Assembly: GCA_003023165.1 (NCBI GenBank)
Contig: PXSD01000129.1
Location: 3,883 to 24,219 of the forward strand
From: Halobacteriales archaeon QS_9_67_15
Lineage (GTDB): Archaea; Halobacteriota; Halobacteria; Halobacteriales; Haloarculaceae
DNA: 20,337 nt
Reading direction: 5' to 3'
In this document: one piece after another, positions 1 to 7,246 of the stretch
Layout of the letters: every line of letters starts with the position of its first letter
How positions within the stretch are numbered: position 1 is the first letter of the stretch
Notes under the pieces: model-generated
Told to the model about the DNA's origin: nothing
The model's database searches: none
The model's input: the letters and a program-made list of their open reading frames with translations, nothing else
Program-made: the position numbers and the translations under genes

Positions 1-12
1 ACTGTAACGAGA

Positions 13-58
13 CTGCAAACAGCGTGAAAGGGGCCGGGGGCTTTCACGCTGTTTGCGG
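13..58. repeat. Perfect 16-bp inverted repeat (hairpin), 10-base loop
   Basis: Bases 15-30 and 41-56 are exact reverse complements, separated by a G-rich loop at 31-40; the stem can gain one more pair (13/58) past one mismatch. It lies about 65 bases upstream of the TATA-like box of the first gene, so it more likely belongs to the 3' end of a gene left of the window or to a small repeat than to the downstream gene. No T-run follows the stem directly; a short one is at 65-69. Bases 12-19 can pair alternatively with 67-74. The structure is seen; its role is inferred. Confidence 0.75.
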
Positions 59-121
59 GTCCAGTTTTTGCAGTGGTCGTTTCTCTCCCACCGACAGCGC
101 CTGGTCGCTCGACGGCCGAAC

Positions 122-127
122 TTTCTT
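122..127 (+). promoter_or_regulatory. Putative TATA box of the carbinolamine dehydratase gene
   Basis: A T-rich hexamer in GC-rich sequence is centred about 28 bases upstream of the ATG at 153. This is the spacing expected for a haloarchaeal leaderless transcript. It is assigned by position and base composition only. Confidence 0.4.
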
Positions 128-152
128 GCGGACACCGACCCACGTACCGAGC

Positions 153-428
153 ATGGCAGACCTGCTTTCAGACGAGGAGATTGCGGAGCGACTCCCCGAC
201 GAGTGGGAGCGCGAGGGCGACGAGATCGTTCGAGCGTATGAGTTCGACGCGTACCTGGACGGCGTCGGCTTCGCCGCTGGAGCCGGCGGCGTCGCCCAGG
301 ACGCCTTCCACCACCCCGAGATGACCATCGGCTGGCGCGAGGTCGAAGTGCGACTGACGACCCACGACGAGGGCGGGATCACCGACAAGGACGTCGAACT
401 CGCCGAGCGGTTCGACGACCTCAGGTGA
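153..428 (+). CDS. Pterin-4a-carbinolamine dehydratase family protein
   Basis: The 91-aa product matches the PCD/DCoH family, which dehydrates 4a-hydroxytetrahydropterin and, in animals, also acts as a transcription-factor dimerisation partner. The expected pattern is present: an N-terminal LSDEEIAERLPDEW helix, then an F-x-F/Y-type strand (VRAYEFDAY), then the signature segment with HHPEM at about residues 56-60, followed by VRLTTHDEGGITDKD, which closes the fold; the paired histidines and the later TTH histidine are the usual active-site residues. Length fits the family (about 90-110 aa). I start at the ATG at 153 because the conserved N-terminus begins there and a TATA-like box lies 28 bases upstream; the longer upstream reading has no family similarity. 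The in vivo substrate in haloarchaea is not established from sequence. The next gene starts one base after its stop. Confidence 0.9.
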   Translation: MADLLSDEEIAERLPDEWEREGDEIVRAYEFDAYLDGVGFAAGAGGVAQDAFHHPEMTIGWREVEVRLTTHDEGGITDKDVELAERFDDLR

Positions 429-429
429 G

Positions 430-900
430 ATGAGGGGGAGGGGAGGGGGAGACGGAACGAAGGCTGACGGAACGAGGCCGGACAGAACGCGGACAGACGG
501 AGCGTCGGAAACCGACGACCCACCGGACGCCGCGTACGTGTTCCGAGCGACGGTCCGATTCGAGCCCGACGTCCCGGGCGTCTGGACCGACCCCGAGACC
601 GTCGAGACGACGGTGTTTCGGCGGGCCGACCCGCCCGGGGACCCGGGGTGGCTGTACTTCCGCGACAACCTCTGGCGCGGGGAGTGCGGCGACGCCGAGT
701 ACATGCGCGAGGTCACCGAGGACGCACTGGGCGTGCCGGTCGACAGCGTCTCGTTCCGGGAGTTCCGGACCTCGCAGTCGCATCTCGACGACCTGCGCGA
801 CGCCGCGGCTACCGACCTCGACCTGTTCAACGCCGATACGGTCGACGAGGTGCTCTCGAAGTACCTCGGGAGTTCGATCCACGTCACCGACGAGGTCTGA
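430..900 (+). CDS. LWR-salt protein (haloarchaeal conserved protein)
   Basis: The 156-aa acidic protein belongs to the haloarchaeal family named for its Leu-Trp-Arg motif; here the motif is in RDNLWRGECGDAEYMREV at about residues 78-95. The family is known from salt-adapted archaea and has no defined biochemical role. The first 30 residues are low-complexity (Gly, Arg, Thr, Asp) and probably disordered; the conserved core runs from about residue 34 (YVFRATVRFEPDVPGVW) to the C-terminus (DEVLSKYLGSSIHV). The ATG at 430 is one base after the dehydratase stop, and a GGTGA stretch that includes that stop can serve as ribosome binding site, so translation is probably coupled. Because the N-terminus is so repetitive, the true start could be further in, although no internal ATG lies before the core. 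Confidence 0.85.
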   Translation: MRGRGGGDGTKADGTRPDRTRTDGASETDDPPDAAYVFRATVRFEPDVPGVWTDPETVETTVFRRADPPGDPGWLYFRDNLWRGECGDAEYMREVTEDALGVPVDSVSFREFRTSQSHLDDLRDAAATDLDLFNADTVDEVLSKYLGSSIHVTDEV

Positions 901-957
901 GTGGAGCGCTCTCGGCCGTTCAGCCGGATATCGAACGCGAGAACGACGCCAGAAGGC

Positions 958-964
958 TCTTAAC
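958..964 (+). promoter_or_regulatory. Putative TATA box of the HAD hydrolase gene
   Basis: TCTTAAC is centred about 31 bases upstream of the ATG at 992, in a GC-rich setting. It suggests an independent promoter for the hydrolase. A GGTGA at 982-986 is also present just upstream of the start. Confidence 0.5.
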
Positions 965-991
965 CGTGTCACTCGTACTCCGGTGATCCCT

Positions 992-1624
992 ATGGCCGCT
1001 GACGAGTTCGACTTCTGGTTGTTCGACCTCGACGGGACACTGGTCGACGTCGAGGCGAGCTATCCCCGGGCGGTCATCGGAGCCGTCGGCGACCGGCTGG
1101 GCTACTCCTTCAGCGACCGCGAGGTCGAGATGCTGTGGTACGGTGTCGGGGGCGCTCGGAACGACGTCTTCGAGCGCCGAGACCTCTCTCCCGACCGGTT
1201 CTGGGAGACGTTCCACGAGGTCGAAGACCCCGTCGCCCGCGCCGAGTCGACGTTCGTCTACGACGACGCCGCGGCCTTCGTCAGCGCCCTCGACCGCCCG
1301 ACCGGTCTCGTCACGCACTGTCAGTCCTATCTAACAGAGCCGCTGCTCGACTACCACGACATCGGCGACTGGTTCGACACTGTCGTCTGCTGTGACGACG
1401 ACGTCGGCTGGAAACCCGACCCCAGACCGGTCGAACTGGCGATGGACCGGATCGGAGTCGGTTATAATGGTCACGAAGGCGCGCTGGTCGGCGACGACCC
1501 CGACGACACCGGCGCGGCCTGGAACGCCGGGCTCGACGCCATACACGTCGACCGCGTCGACGCGGTCGACCGCGGCCAGTGCGTCCTCGGCGACCGGCGC
1601 ATCGACGACTTCTCGCAGCTCTGA
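992..1624 (+). CDS. HAD-superfamily hydrolase (phosphatase-like)
   Basis: The 210-aa protein has all four HAD motifs: motif I FDLDGTLVD (nucleophile Asp12, acid/base Asp14), motif II at VTHC, motif III Lys in GWKPDPRP and motif IV in LVGDDPDD. The helical cap lies between motif I and motif II (about residues 20-85), as in phosphoglycolate-phosphatase-like enzymes. The substrate cannot be told from sequence; a small phosphorylated metabolite is likely. I take the ATG at 992 rather than the in-frame GTG at 983 because GGTGA sits five bases before the ATG and a TATA-like box is at the right distance. The stop is the first of three in-frame stops (TGA TAG TGA), and the second and third lie inside the palindromic element starting at 1624, so insertion of that element may have set the present C-terminus. 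Confidence 0.88.
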   Translation: MAADEFDFWLFDLDGTLVDVEASYPRAVIGAVGDRLGYSFSDREVEMLWYGVGGARNDVFERRDLSPDRFWETFHEVEDPVARAESTFVYDDAAAFVSALDRPTGLVTHCQSYLTEPLLDYHDIGDWFDTVVCCDDDVGWKPDPRPVELAMDRIGVGYNGHEGALVGDDPDDTGAAWNAGLDAIHVDRVDAVDRGQCVLGDRRIDDFSQL

Positions 1625-1705
1625 TAGTGATTATTGTAGCGATTTACCGGTACGCGCCGACTCCGGGGTCGGCGCAATCCGGAAATAATCTACAATAATC
1701 ACTAT
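1624..1705. repeat. 82-bp palindromic element with 16-bp terminal inverted repeats
   Basis: Bases 1624-1639 and 1690-1705 are perfect reverse complements and AT-rich, unlike the surrounding DNA. Inside them, 1654-1661 and 1668-1675 form a second perfect 8-bp stem around a 6-base loop, and the DNA between the two stems is partly complementary too, so the whole element can fold into one long hairpin. It sits between the convergent ends of the HAD gene and the moeA operon. It may be a bidirectional terminator, a small non-autonomous mobile element (MITE-like), or both. No other copy was noticed in this window. Confidence 0.75.
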
Positions 1706-1758
1706 GAGTCGACGCGAGCGAGGAGCGACCTTCGGACAGTGACCCGGAGCCCGACCGC

Positions 1759-3702
1759 TCACTCGCTCTCGAAGCCCTCGAGCCCGTCGAGCACGTCCGA
1801 GAGGTCGTCGAGCGTCGTCGCCAGCTCCTCGACGCTCGGCTTCCCCGTTCGGTCGGGATTCGCGAGCACTCGAACCGACTGCGTGCCGACGGGAACGAAG
1901 CACAGACCGAGCTTCGCGGCGGTCGCGCGCAGTCCGATCCCCGCGTCGGCGTCACCGGCGGCCACGGACCGCGCGGGGCTCTCGAAGGCCCGCGCGGCGA
2001 GGTCGAAGCCCGAGACGGCGTCGGTCACCGCGTGGCGGTCCGCGCCCCGCTCGTCGGCCAGGTCGGCGAGCGCGTTCGCGAGGCTGGTCCGCAGGCCCGA
2101 GTCGGTCCCGCGGTTGACGAACGAGCGGTCACGGTCGACGAGGGCCGCGAGTCCGTCGATCCCGTCGGGGTTGTCGGCCGGCACGACCAGTCCCCACTCG
2201 CGGGTCCAGCCGCCGAGGTCGACGGCGTCCACGTCGGCGCGCTCGACGGGTCCGGCGACGACGGCCACGTCGGCGAGCCCGTCGTCCAGTCGCCACAGCC
2301 CACCGCGCGAGCCGCGTGCGAGGTAGCGCGGCCGGTCGAGTCGGTCCAGCAGTCGCGAGAGCGCGGGGTCGTCCTCGCCGACGCCGAGCAGCGTCGGCGG
2401 GCGCACGTCGGGCGAGAACAGGTCGACGGTCACCGACGCGTCCGCCGCGACGCCGTTGGTATCTGCCGGCACGTCGACGACGCCGTCGGCCGCGGTCAGT
2501 GTCGTCGTCGCGCCGCTCCCCTTGTCGACGGGGTAGACGAGCGTCTCCCCCGTCTCGTCCTCGACGAGCCCGACCGCGAGGAGGCGGCGACGGCCCTCCT
2601 CGGAGCGGACGCGCTCCGCCATGCGTCCCGAGACCTGCGCGGTCCGTGGGTCCGGCAGTCCGACCGCCGACCGGAGGGCCGGCGCGACGAACGTCCGGAA
2701 GATGGTCAGCGCCGAGACTGGATACCCCGGGAGGCCGACGTACGCCGATTTCGAGTCGGACTCCGGATCCGTCCCGTCGCCGCCGATCCGACCGACGAGC
2801 ATCGGCTTGCCGGGTTTGATCGCGACGCCGTGCATGAGGAGTTCGCCGCGTTCTTCGATCACTCGATACACGACGTCGACGGCGCTGGCGCTCGTGGACC
2901 CCGAGGTGAGCACCAGGTCGCACTCGTCCGCGGCCTCGACGAGCGTCCGTTCCATCGCGTCCATGTCGTCGCCGACGTGGGGGTAGACGACCGGCTCACC
3001 CCCCGCCTCTTCGATAGCGGTCGCGATGGCGTAGCTGTTGACGTCGTAGATCTGCCCGGCGCGGCTGTCGAGGTCATCGCCCGGTCGCACGAGTTCGTCG
3101 CCGGTCGAGACGACGGCGACTCGCGGCTTCGCGCGAACCGGCACCTCGTCGACACCGAGCGCCGACAGCAGACCCACCTCTCGGGGCGTGAGCCGCGTCC
3201 CTGGGCCGAGCGCCCGCTCGCCCGCGGCGATGTCCGCGCCGGCGAGCATGACGTTCTCGCCGGGCGTGACGGCCGTCTCGATGCGGACGGCCCGGTCGGC
3301 GTCCTGTTCGACTGCGTCTCCCTCGACTGTCTCCGTCCGCTCGACGATCACGACAGCGTCCGCGCCGTCGGGCATCACGGCACCCGTCGAGACCTCGGCC
3401 GCTTCGCCGCCCTCGAGCGAAACGCCGGGCCGCTCGCCGGCGTGAACGCTGCTGACGACGGGGAGTGTGACCGACGAGTCGTCCGCACCGTAGGTATCGG
3501 GTGCGCTGACGGCGTAGCCGTCCATCGCGGCGCGGTCGAAGCCCGGCACGTCCAGCCCCGCGTCGACCCGTTCGGCGAGGACGCGCCCCCTCGCGGCTTC
3601 GAGCGGGACGCGTTCGGTTCCGGCCGAGAGGTCGAGCGAGTCGACCACCTCGTGTGCGCGCTCCGGGGACGCGAGGTCGCGAAACTCCTTGCGGTCGCTC
3701 AT
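1759..3702 (-). CDS. moeA: Molybdopterin molybdenumtransferase MoeA fused to a PBP-like domain
   Basis: The 647-aa protein has an N-terminal MoeA region (about residues 1-405) and a C-terminal periplasmic-binding-protein-like domain (about 425-640), an architecture common in archaea. MoeA inserts molybdate into adenylated molybdopterin to finish the cofactor in the cytoplasm. Signatures are intact: AAMDGYAVSAPDTY with Asp61, STGAVMPDGADAVV, the VVSTGDELVRPGD motif, QIYDVNSYAI, MHGVAIKPGKPMLVG and VGLPGYPVSAL. The motif usually written SGGVSVG reads SGSTSASAVD here. The C-terminal domain has FVNRGTDSGLR and ADAGIGLRATAAKLGLCFVPV, typical of the PBP-like partner and possibly used to sense or hold oxyanion. 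The start ATG (3700-3702) overlaps the stop of the upstream moeA paralogue in an ATGA arrangement, which decides the start and implies translational coupling. A longer upstream reading runs antisense-like through the other moeA and has no family similarity. Confidence 0.92.
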   Translation of the reverse strand: MSDRKEFRDLASPERAHEVVDSLDLSAGTERVPLEAARGRVLAERVDAGLDVPGFDRAAMDGYAVSAPDTYGADDSSVTLPVVSSVHAGERPGVSLEGGEAAEVSTGAVMPDGADAVVIVERTETVEGDAVEQDADRAVRIETAVTPGENVMLAGADIAAGERALGPGTRLTPREVGLLSALGVDEVPVRAKPRVAVVSTGDELVRPGDDLDSRAGQIYDVNSYAIATAIEEAGGEPVVYPHVGDDMDAMERTLVEAADECDLVLTSGSTSASAVDVVYRVIEERGELLMHGVAIKPGKPMLVGRIGGDGTDPESDSKSAYVGLPGYPVSALTIFRTFVAPALRSAVGLPDPRTAQVSGRMAERVRSEEGRRRLLAVGLVEDETGETLVYPVDKGSGATTTLTAADGVVDVPADTNGVAADASVTVDLFSPDVRPPTLLGVGEDDPALSRLLDRLDRPRYLARGSRGGLWRLDDGLADVAVVAGPVERADVDAVDLGGWTREWGLVVPADNPDGIDGLAALVDRDRSFVNRGTDSGLRTSLANALADLADERGADRHAVTDAVSGFDLAARAFESPARSVAAGDADAGIGLRATAAKLGLCFVPVGTQSVRVLANPDRTGKPSVEELATTLDDLSDVLDGLEGFESE

Positions 3703-4952
3703 ACCGTCTCCTCCCGGCGCTCGACGGAAACTGTTTCGCCCGCTCTGACCGATTCCGTCCCCGGCGATAGCCTCACCCAGCCGTCTGCTCGAGCGAGCGT
3801 CGACAGCGGTTCGTCGTCGACCGGTCGTACTGTGCGGTCCGTGCCGACACCGCCGCCGACGAACTCGACCGGGCGTACCGAGGCGACTCCTCGGTCGCCG
3901 TCGACGGCCGCGTCGAGTTCGGCGTCGACGGTCACTGGAACGGGCAGACCGCAGCCGGCGAGTCGCGTGACCGCGGGGCCGACGAACTGGACCGTCGCGA
4001 CGAACGCCGCGACCGGGCCGCCGGGGACCGAGAGGACCGGACGGCCCTGGACGACGCTCAGTGTCGTCGTCCCACCCGGTTCGAGGGCGACACCGTCCAC
4101 GAGCACCTCCCCGAGGCCGGCGATCACCGACCCGACGATATCGGACTCGCCCCGCCCGGTGGCACCGACGGTCACGAGCAGGTCCTTCGTCAGGTCGCGC
4201 TGGACGGCGGCCCTGAGCGCGTGGGGGTCCGTCGACACCGGGTCGCGGTATGTCACCTTCCCACCCCACCGTTCGACGAACTCCGACACCGTTGTGCCGT
4301 TCGTCTCGACCACCGCCCCGGAACCGGGGTCACCGCTCACGAGCCCGCCACCGGTCGGGACGACGTCCACGGTCGGTCGCTGGACGACCTCGACGCGAGT
4401 GCGGCCGACCGCAGTGCAGAGCGCGGGGTCGGAGGGGCGAAGTCGATGGCCCGCTGGCCGCACCACTTCCTCGACGGCCACGTCCGCGCCGGCCGGTCGG
4501 ACGCCGGTCCCGGCCTCCACCGACCGTTCGACCGCGACCTCACCCTCGGTGACCGTCCGTAACCCGTTCCCGTGGCGAAGGCCGTCGCCGAGCGCGACGA
4601 CCGCGTCCGCTCCCTCCGGCAACTCGTCACCGGCGTCCACGCGGACCGCCGTCTCCGGACCGAGGCGGCCGTCCCCGTCCGGGCCGGCGCGGTCGTCGAT
4701 GTCGAAGAGGGTGGCGTCCGATCCGTCCGCCTCCGCGGTGTCCGCTGCGCGGACGGCGAACCCGTCGTGGGCGGCCTGGTCGTAGTGGGGGACCGACCGG
4801 CGGGCCACAATGGAGTCGGCCAGCGGACGGCCGACGGCGGTGCTCACGGGGAGCGTTTCGGCCCGGTCGATGGGATCGACCACTTCGCGGAGGCGGTCGC
4901 GAACCGCCGACAGCGCGGTCCGGTCGGCGGGCGGCGGGCGTGTCTCGTCCAT
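3699..4952 (-). CDS. moeA: Second MoeA-family protein, divergent
   Basis: The 417-aa product has standard MoeA length and order of domains and is the first gene of the operon. The N-terminal motif is kept (YDQAAHDGFAVRAAD, Asp63), as are ELPEGADAVV and a VLSVPGGPVAAF segment equivalent to the usual GLPGxPxS. Other signatures are eroded: the TGDEL motif reads VVPTGGGLV, the glutamate usually following GADAVV is absent, and the SGGVSVG-like loop reads VTVGATGRGESD. It may therefore bind cofactor without full catalysis, act as a partner of the downstream MoeA-PBP protein, or use another metal (for example tungsten) or ligand; all of these are inference. The ATG at 4950-4952 follows a TATA box 25 bases upstream. 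Its stop overlaps the next gene by four bases. Confidence 0.87.
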   Translation of the reverse strand: MDETRPPPADRTALSAVRDRLREVVDPIDRAETLPVSTAVGRPLADSIVARRSVPHYDQAAHDGFAVRAADTAEADGSDATLFDIDDRAGPDGDGRLGPETAVRVDAGDELPEGADAVVALGDGLRHGNGLRTVTEGEVAVERSVEAGTGVRPAGADVAVEEVVRPAGHRLRPSDPALCTAVGRTRVEVVQRPTVDVVPTGGGLVSGDPGSGAVVETNGTTVSEFVERWGGKVTYRDPVSTDPHALRAAVQRDLTKDLLVTVGATGRGESDIVGSVIAGLGEVLVDGVALEPGGTTTLSVVQGRPVLSVPGGPVAAFVATVQFVGPAVTRLAGCGLPVPVTVDAELDAAVDGDRGVASVRPVEFVGGGVGTDRTVRPVDDEPLSTLARADGWVRLSPGTESVRAGETVSVERREETV

Positions 4953-4973
4953 ACCGACGCTTTCGGCGCCCGA

Positions 4974-4980
4974 CCAATAA
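4974..4980 (-). promoter_or_regulatory. Putative TATA box of the moeA operon
   Basis: On the minus strand the sequence reads TTATTGG, centred about 25 bases upstream of the moeA start at 4952. It lies in a 113-base divergent intergenic region shared with the Hsp20-like gene. Confidence 0.55.
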
Positions 4981-5033
4981 GCGGTGTGTCACTGTCAGTC
5001 CGGAAGCGGACCGTCCGGCGACGAATATCGCGG

Positions 5034-5040
5034 CCTTTAG
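5034..5040 (+). promoter_or_regulatory. Putative TATA box of the Hsp20-like gene
   Basis: CCTTTAG is centred about 29 bases upstream of the ATG at 5066, consistent with a leaderless transcript. Confidence 0.5.
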
Positions 5041-5065
5041 GGCAGTCGCTCCACAAGACCCGGTT

Positions 5066-5419
5066 ATGTCAACGCTGCGTGATGCGCTCCGGGATTTGCC
5101 TGACGCCGTCTTTGCGGACGTGCTGGAGAGCGACAACGCGTACCTGCTCGTGTTGGACCTGCCCGGCGCGACCGACTCGACGGTCGACGCCGCCATCGAG
5201 GGGAGTCGCCTGCGTATCGAGGCGCGTCGCGGGAAGGACGTGCCCACCGAGTTCGACTACGTCGAGGAGGAGCGCTCCCTGTTCCTCGACGTCGAACTCC
5301 CGCTCCCGCCGGGCGTGACCGGCGCAGGGGCCTCCGGGTCGATCGACCGGGGCGCCCTCGAACTCGAGTTGCCCAAGGTCGAGGCCACGCCGGAGACGCA
5401 GATCCCGATCGACGACTGA
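5066..5419 (+). CDS. Hsp20/alpha-crystallin-like protein (haloarchaeal small type)
   Basis: The 117-aa protein resembles the reduced Hsp20-like family of haloarchaea. It has the alternating strands of an alpha-crystallin domain: YLLVLDLPGATDSTVDAAIE, then LRIEARR, then RSLFLDVELPLPPGV and GALELELPK near the C-terminus, which correspond to strands 3, 5-6 and the conserved closing strand. A short helix precedes the domain (MSTLRDALRDLPD) and the tail ends in QIPIDD, a possible I-x-I-type oligomerisation motif. A chaperone or assembly-factor role is inferred from fold only. The ATG at 5066 is supported by the TATA box and by the conserved start of the helix. Six bases separate its stop from the downstream ABC1 kinase gene, so the two are probably cotranscribed. 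Confidence 0.82.
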   Translation: MSTLRDALRDLPDAVFADVLESDNAYLLVLDLPGATDSTVDAAIEGSRLRIEARRGKDVPTEFDYVEEERSLFLDVELPLPPGVTGAGASGSIDRGALELELPKVEATPETQIPIDD

Positions 5420-5425
5420 GTTCAC

Positions 5426-7087
5426 GTGAACCCACGCGCATACTGGCGGTTCGTCGTCGTCACGTGGCAGTTTCTCCCCCTGTTGGTCGCGTACACGCGT
5501 GACCGGAACCGGTTCGTCTTCTTCGGTCGCAGTCGGTCGGTCTCCCCCGAGACGCGCCGCAGGCGGGCCCGCGTCCTGCTGGACACGCTTTTGACGCTCG
5601 GGCCGACGTTCATCAAACTCGGTCAGCTCCTCTCGACGAGGCCCGACATCCTCCCGCCGGAGTACATCGAGGAACTGGAAGAGCTGCAGGACCGCGTCCC
5701 ACCGGCCGACTGGGAGGACGCCCGGGAAGTTCTCGAGGCGGAGCTCGGCCCCGTCGACCGGGCGTTCGACGAGTTCGACACCGAGGCGATCAGCGGCGCG
5801 AGCCTCGGCCAGGTCTACTACGCGACGACCGAGAACGGCGAGGTCGCCGTCAAGGTCCGTCGTCCCGGTATCGAGGCGCTCGTCGAGTCCGACCTGCGAG
5901 TCATCCGCTGGTCGCTCCCGGTCCTCACGTACTTCGTCGGCGAGGCCCGCTCGTTCTCGCTCCGGACGCTCGCCGACGAGTTCGACAAGACGATCCGCGA
6001 GGAGATGGACTACGGTCGCGAGGCGGAGATGCTCGAGGAGATCAGCGCCAACTTCGCCGACCAGCCGGAGATCCGGATGCCCGAGGTCGACGAGACCCGC
6101 TCGACGAGTCGCGTCCTCACGATGGAGTACGTCCCCGGCACGAAGATCACCGACCTCGACGAGCTGGACGACCGTCACCTCGACCGCACGGAACTCGCCG
6201 AGACGCTCCAGGAGGCGTACCTCCAGATGATCATCGAGGACGGCGTCTTCCACGCCGACCCCCACCCCGGGAACCTCGCCGTGCAGGACGACGGGACGCT
6301 CGTCTTCTACGACTTCGGGATGAGCGGCTACGTCGACCCGTTCATCCAGGACAGGATCGTCGACTTCTACGTCGCCGTCGCCGACCAGGACATCCAGGCC
6401 ATCCTCGACACCCTCGTCGAGATGGGGACGCTCTCGCCCACCGCGGACCGGAAGGTGATGGGCGACGTGCTCGAACTCGCCATCGCGGACGCGCGCGGCG
6501 AGGACATCGAGCAGTACCGCGTCCAGCAGATCGTCCAGCAGGTCGAGGACACCATCTACGACTTCCCCTTCCGCCTCCCCGCCAACCTCGCACTCGTCCT
6601 CCGGGTCGCGACCGTCGTCGAGGGCGTCTGCGTGACCCTCGACGAGGACTTCGACTTCATCGAGGTGGCGACCGACTACCTGCGGGGGCAGGGCTTCCTC
6701 GTCGACACCGCGCGCGAGTACGTCGAGGACCGCGCTGACGAGGTGCAAGAGGCCGCGAACTCCGCCGTCCGCACACCGCCGATGGTCGAGGAGGTCCTCA
6801 ACCAGGCGATCAACGAGGACCTCCAGGTCGAGGTGGACTTCCGGGACTCACAGAACCTCCTCGGGCGGGTGACCCGACGGCTGATCTACGGGATGGTGCT
6901 GGCCAGTTCGGTCTTCTCGGCGGCCGTCCTGCTGGCCTTCGAACAGACGGTCGCGGCCGGCGCGACTGTCGGATTCGCCGCGCTCGTCGCCGGACTGCTC
7001 TACTACTCCTTCCGCAAGCGTCGCGGCATCCGCGCACAGCCGCAGTTCACCCGTCAGAACATGCGTGAACGCGACCGCGAGCGGTGA
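5426..7087 (+). CDS. ABC1/AarF/UbiB-family atypical kinase, membrane anchored
   Basis: The 553-aa protein has the diagnostic ABC1 features: the KxGQ motif as FIKLGQLLSTRPDILP (Lys64, Gln67), the A-rich-type nucleotide loop in SGASLGQVYYA (about 123-133), VAVKVRRPGI with the kinase Lys143, HADPHPGNLA from His276, and YDFGMSGY with Asp296. Two hydrophobic helices close the protein (about residues 490-535), followed by a basic cytoplasmic tail. In bacteria and mitochondria such proteins support quinone synthesis or lipid transport; in haloarchaea, which use menaquinone, the substrate is unknown, so I do not assign ubiB. The start is a GTG at 5426; the family-typical N-terminus (RFVVVTWQFLPLL) begins immediately. 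It directly follows the Hsp20-like gene. Confidence 0.92.
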   Translation: MNPRAYWRFVVVTWQFLPLLVAYTRDRNRFVFFGRSRSVSPETRRRRARVLLDTLLTLGPTFIKLGQLLSTRPDILPPEYIEELEELQDRVPPADWEDAREVLEAELGPVDRAFDEFDTEAISGASLGQVYYATTENGEVAVKVRRPGIEALVESDLRVIRWSLPVLTYFVGEARSFSLRTLADEFDKTIREEMDYGREAEMLEEISANFADQPEIRMPEVDETRSTSRVLTMEYVPGTKITDLDELDDRHLDRTELAETLQEAYLQMIIEDGVFHADPHPGNLAVQDDGTLVFYDFGMSGYVDPFIQDRIVDFYVAVADQDIQAILDTLVEMGTLSPTADRKVMGDVLELAIADARGEDIEQYRVQQIVQQVEDTIYDFPFRLPANLALVLRVATVVEGVCVTLDEDFDFIEVATDYLRGQGFLVDTAREYVEDRADEVQEAANSAVRTPPMVEEVLNQAINEDLQVEVDFRDSQNLLGRVTRRLIYGMVLASSVFSAAVLLAFEQTVAAGATVGFAALVAGLLYYSFRKRRGIRAQPQFTRQNMRERDRER

Positions 7088-7205
7088 CCTGACTACTGAT
7101 CCCGCGGCAGTCTTCGAGGGATCCCCCTCTCGCCCCGCTCGTCTCTCGGGATCCCGCTATATATCTATTGTGTGAACGTACCGCCGCTACACCCTGAACT
7201 ACAAA

Positions 7206-7224
7206 TATTATAAACTGATTAGTA
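7206..7224 (+). promoter_or_regulatory. AT-rich promoter region of the split-nuclease gene
   Basis: Two TATA-like boxes overlap here: ATTATAAAC at 7206-7214 and GATTAGTA at 7217-7224, the latter centred about 27 bases upstream of the GTG start at 7247. Another AT-rich stretch (CTATATATC) lies about 50 bases further upstream. This 159-base gap is the most AT-rich promoter zone of the window. Confidence 0.5.
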
Positions 7225-7246
7225 TCTCGACTCCGGCTCCTCGGTC

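Noticed and set aside
2032..4785. Plus-strand open frame of 917 codons antisense to the moeA genes
   Set aside because: It mirrors the codon pattern of the two moeA genes, shows no domain, and high-GC haloarchaeal DNA routinely leaves long open antisense frames.
5069..6748. Minus-strand open frame of 559 codons antisense to the Hsp20-like and ABC1 genes
   Set aside because: It spans two real genes and has no recognisable domain; it is a composition effect.
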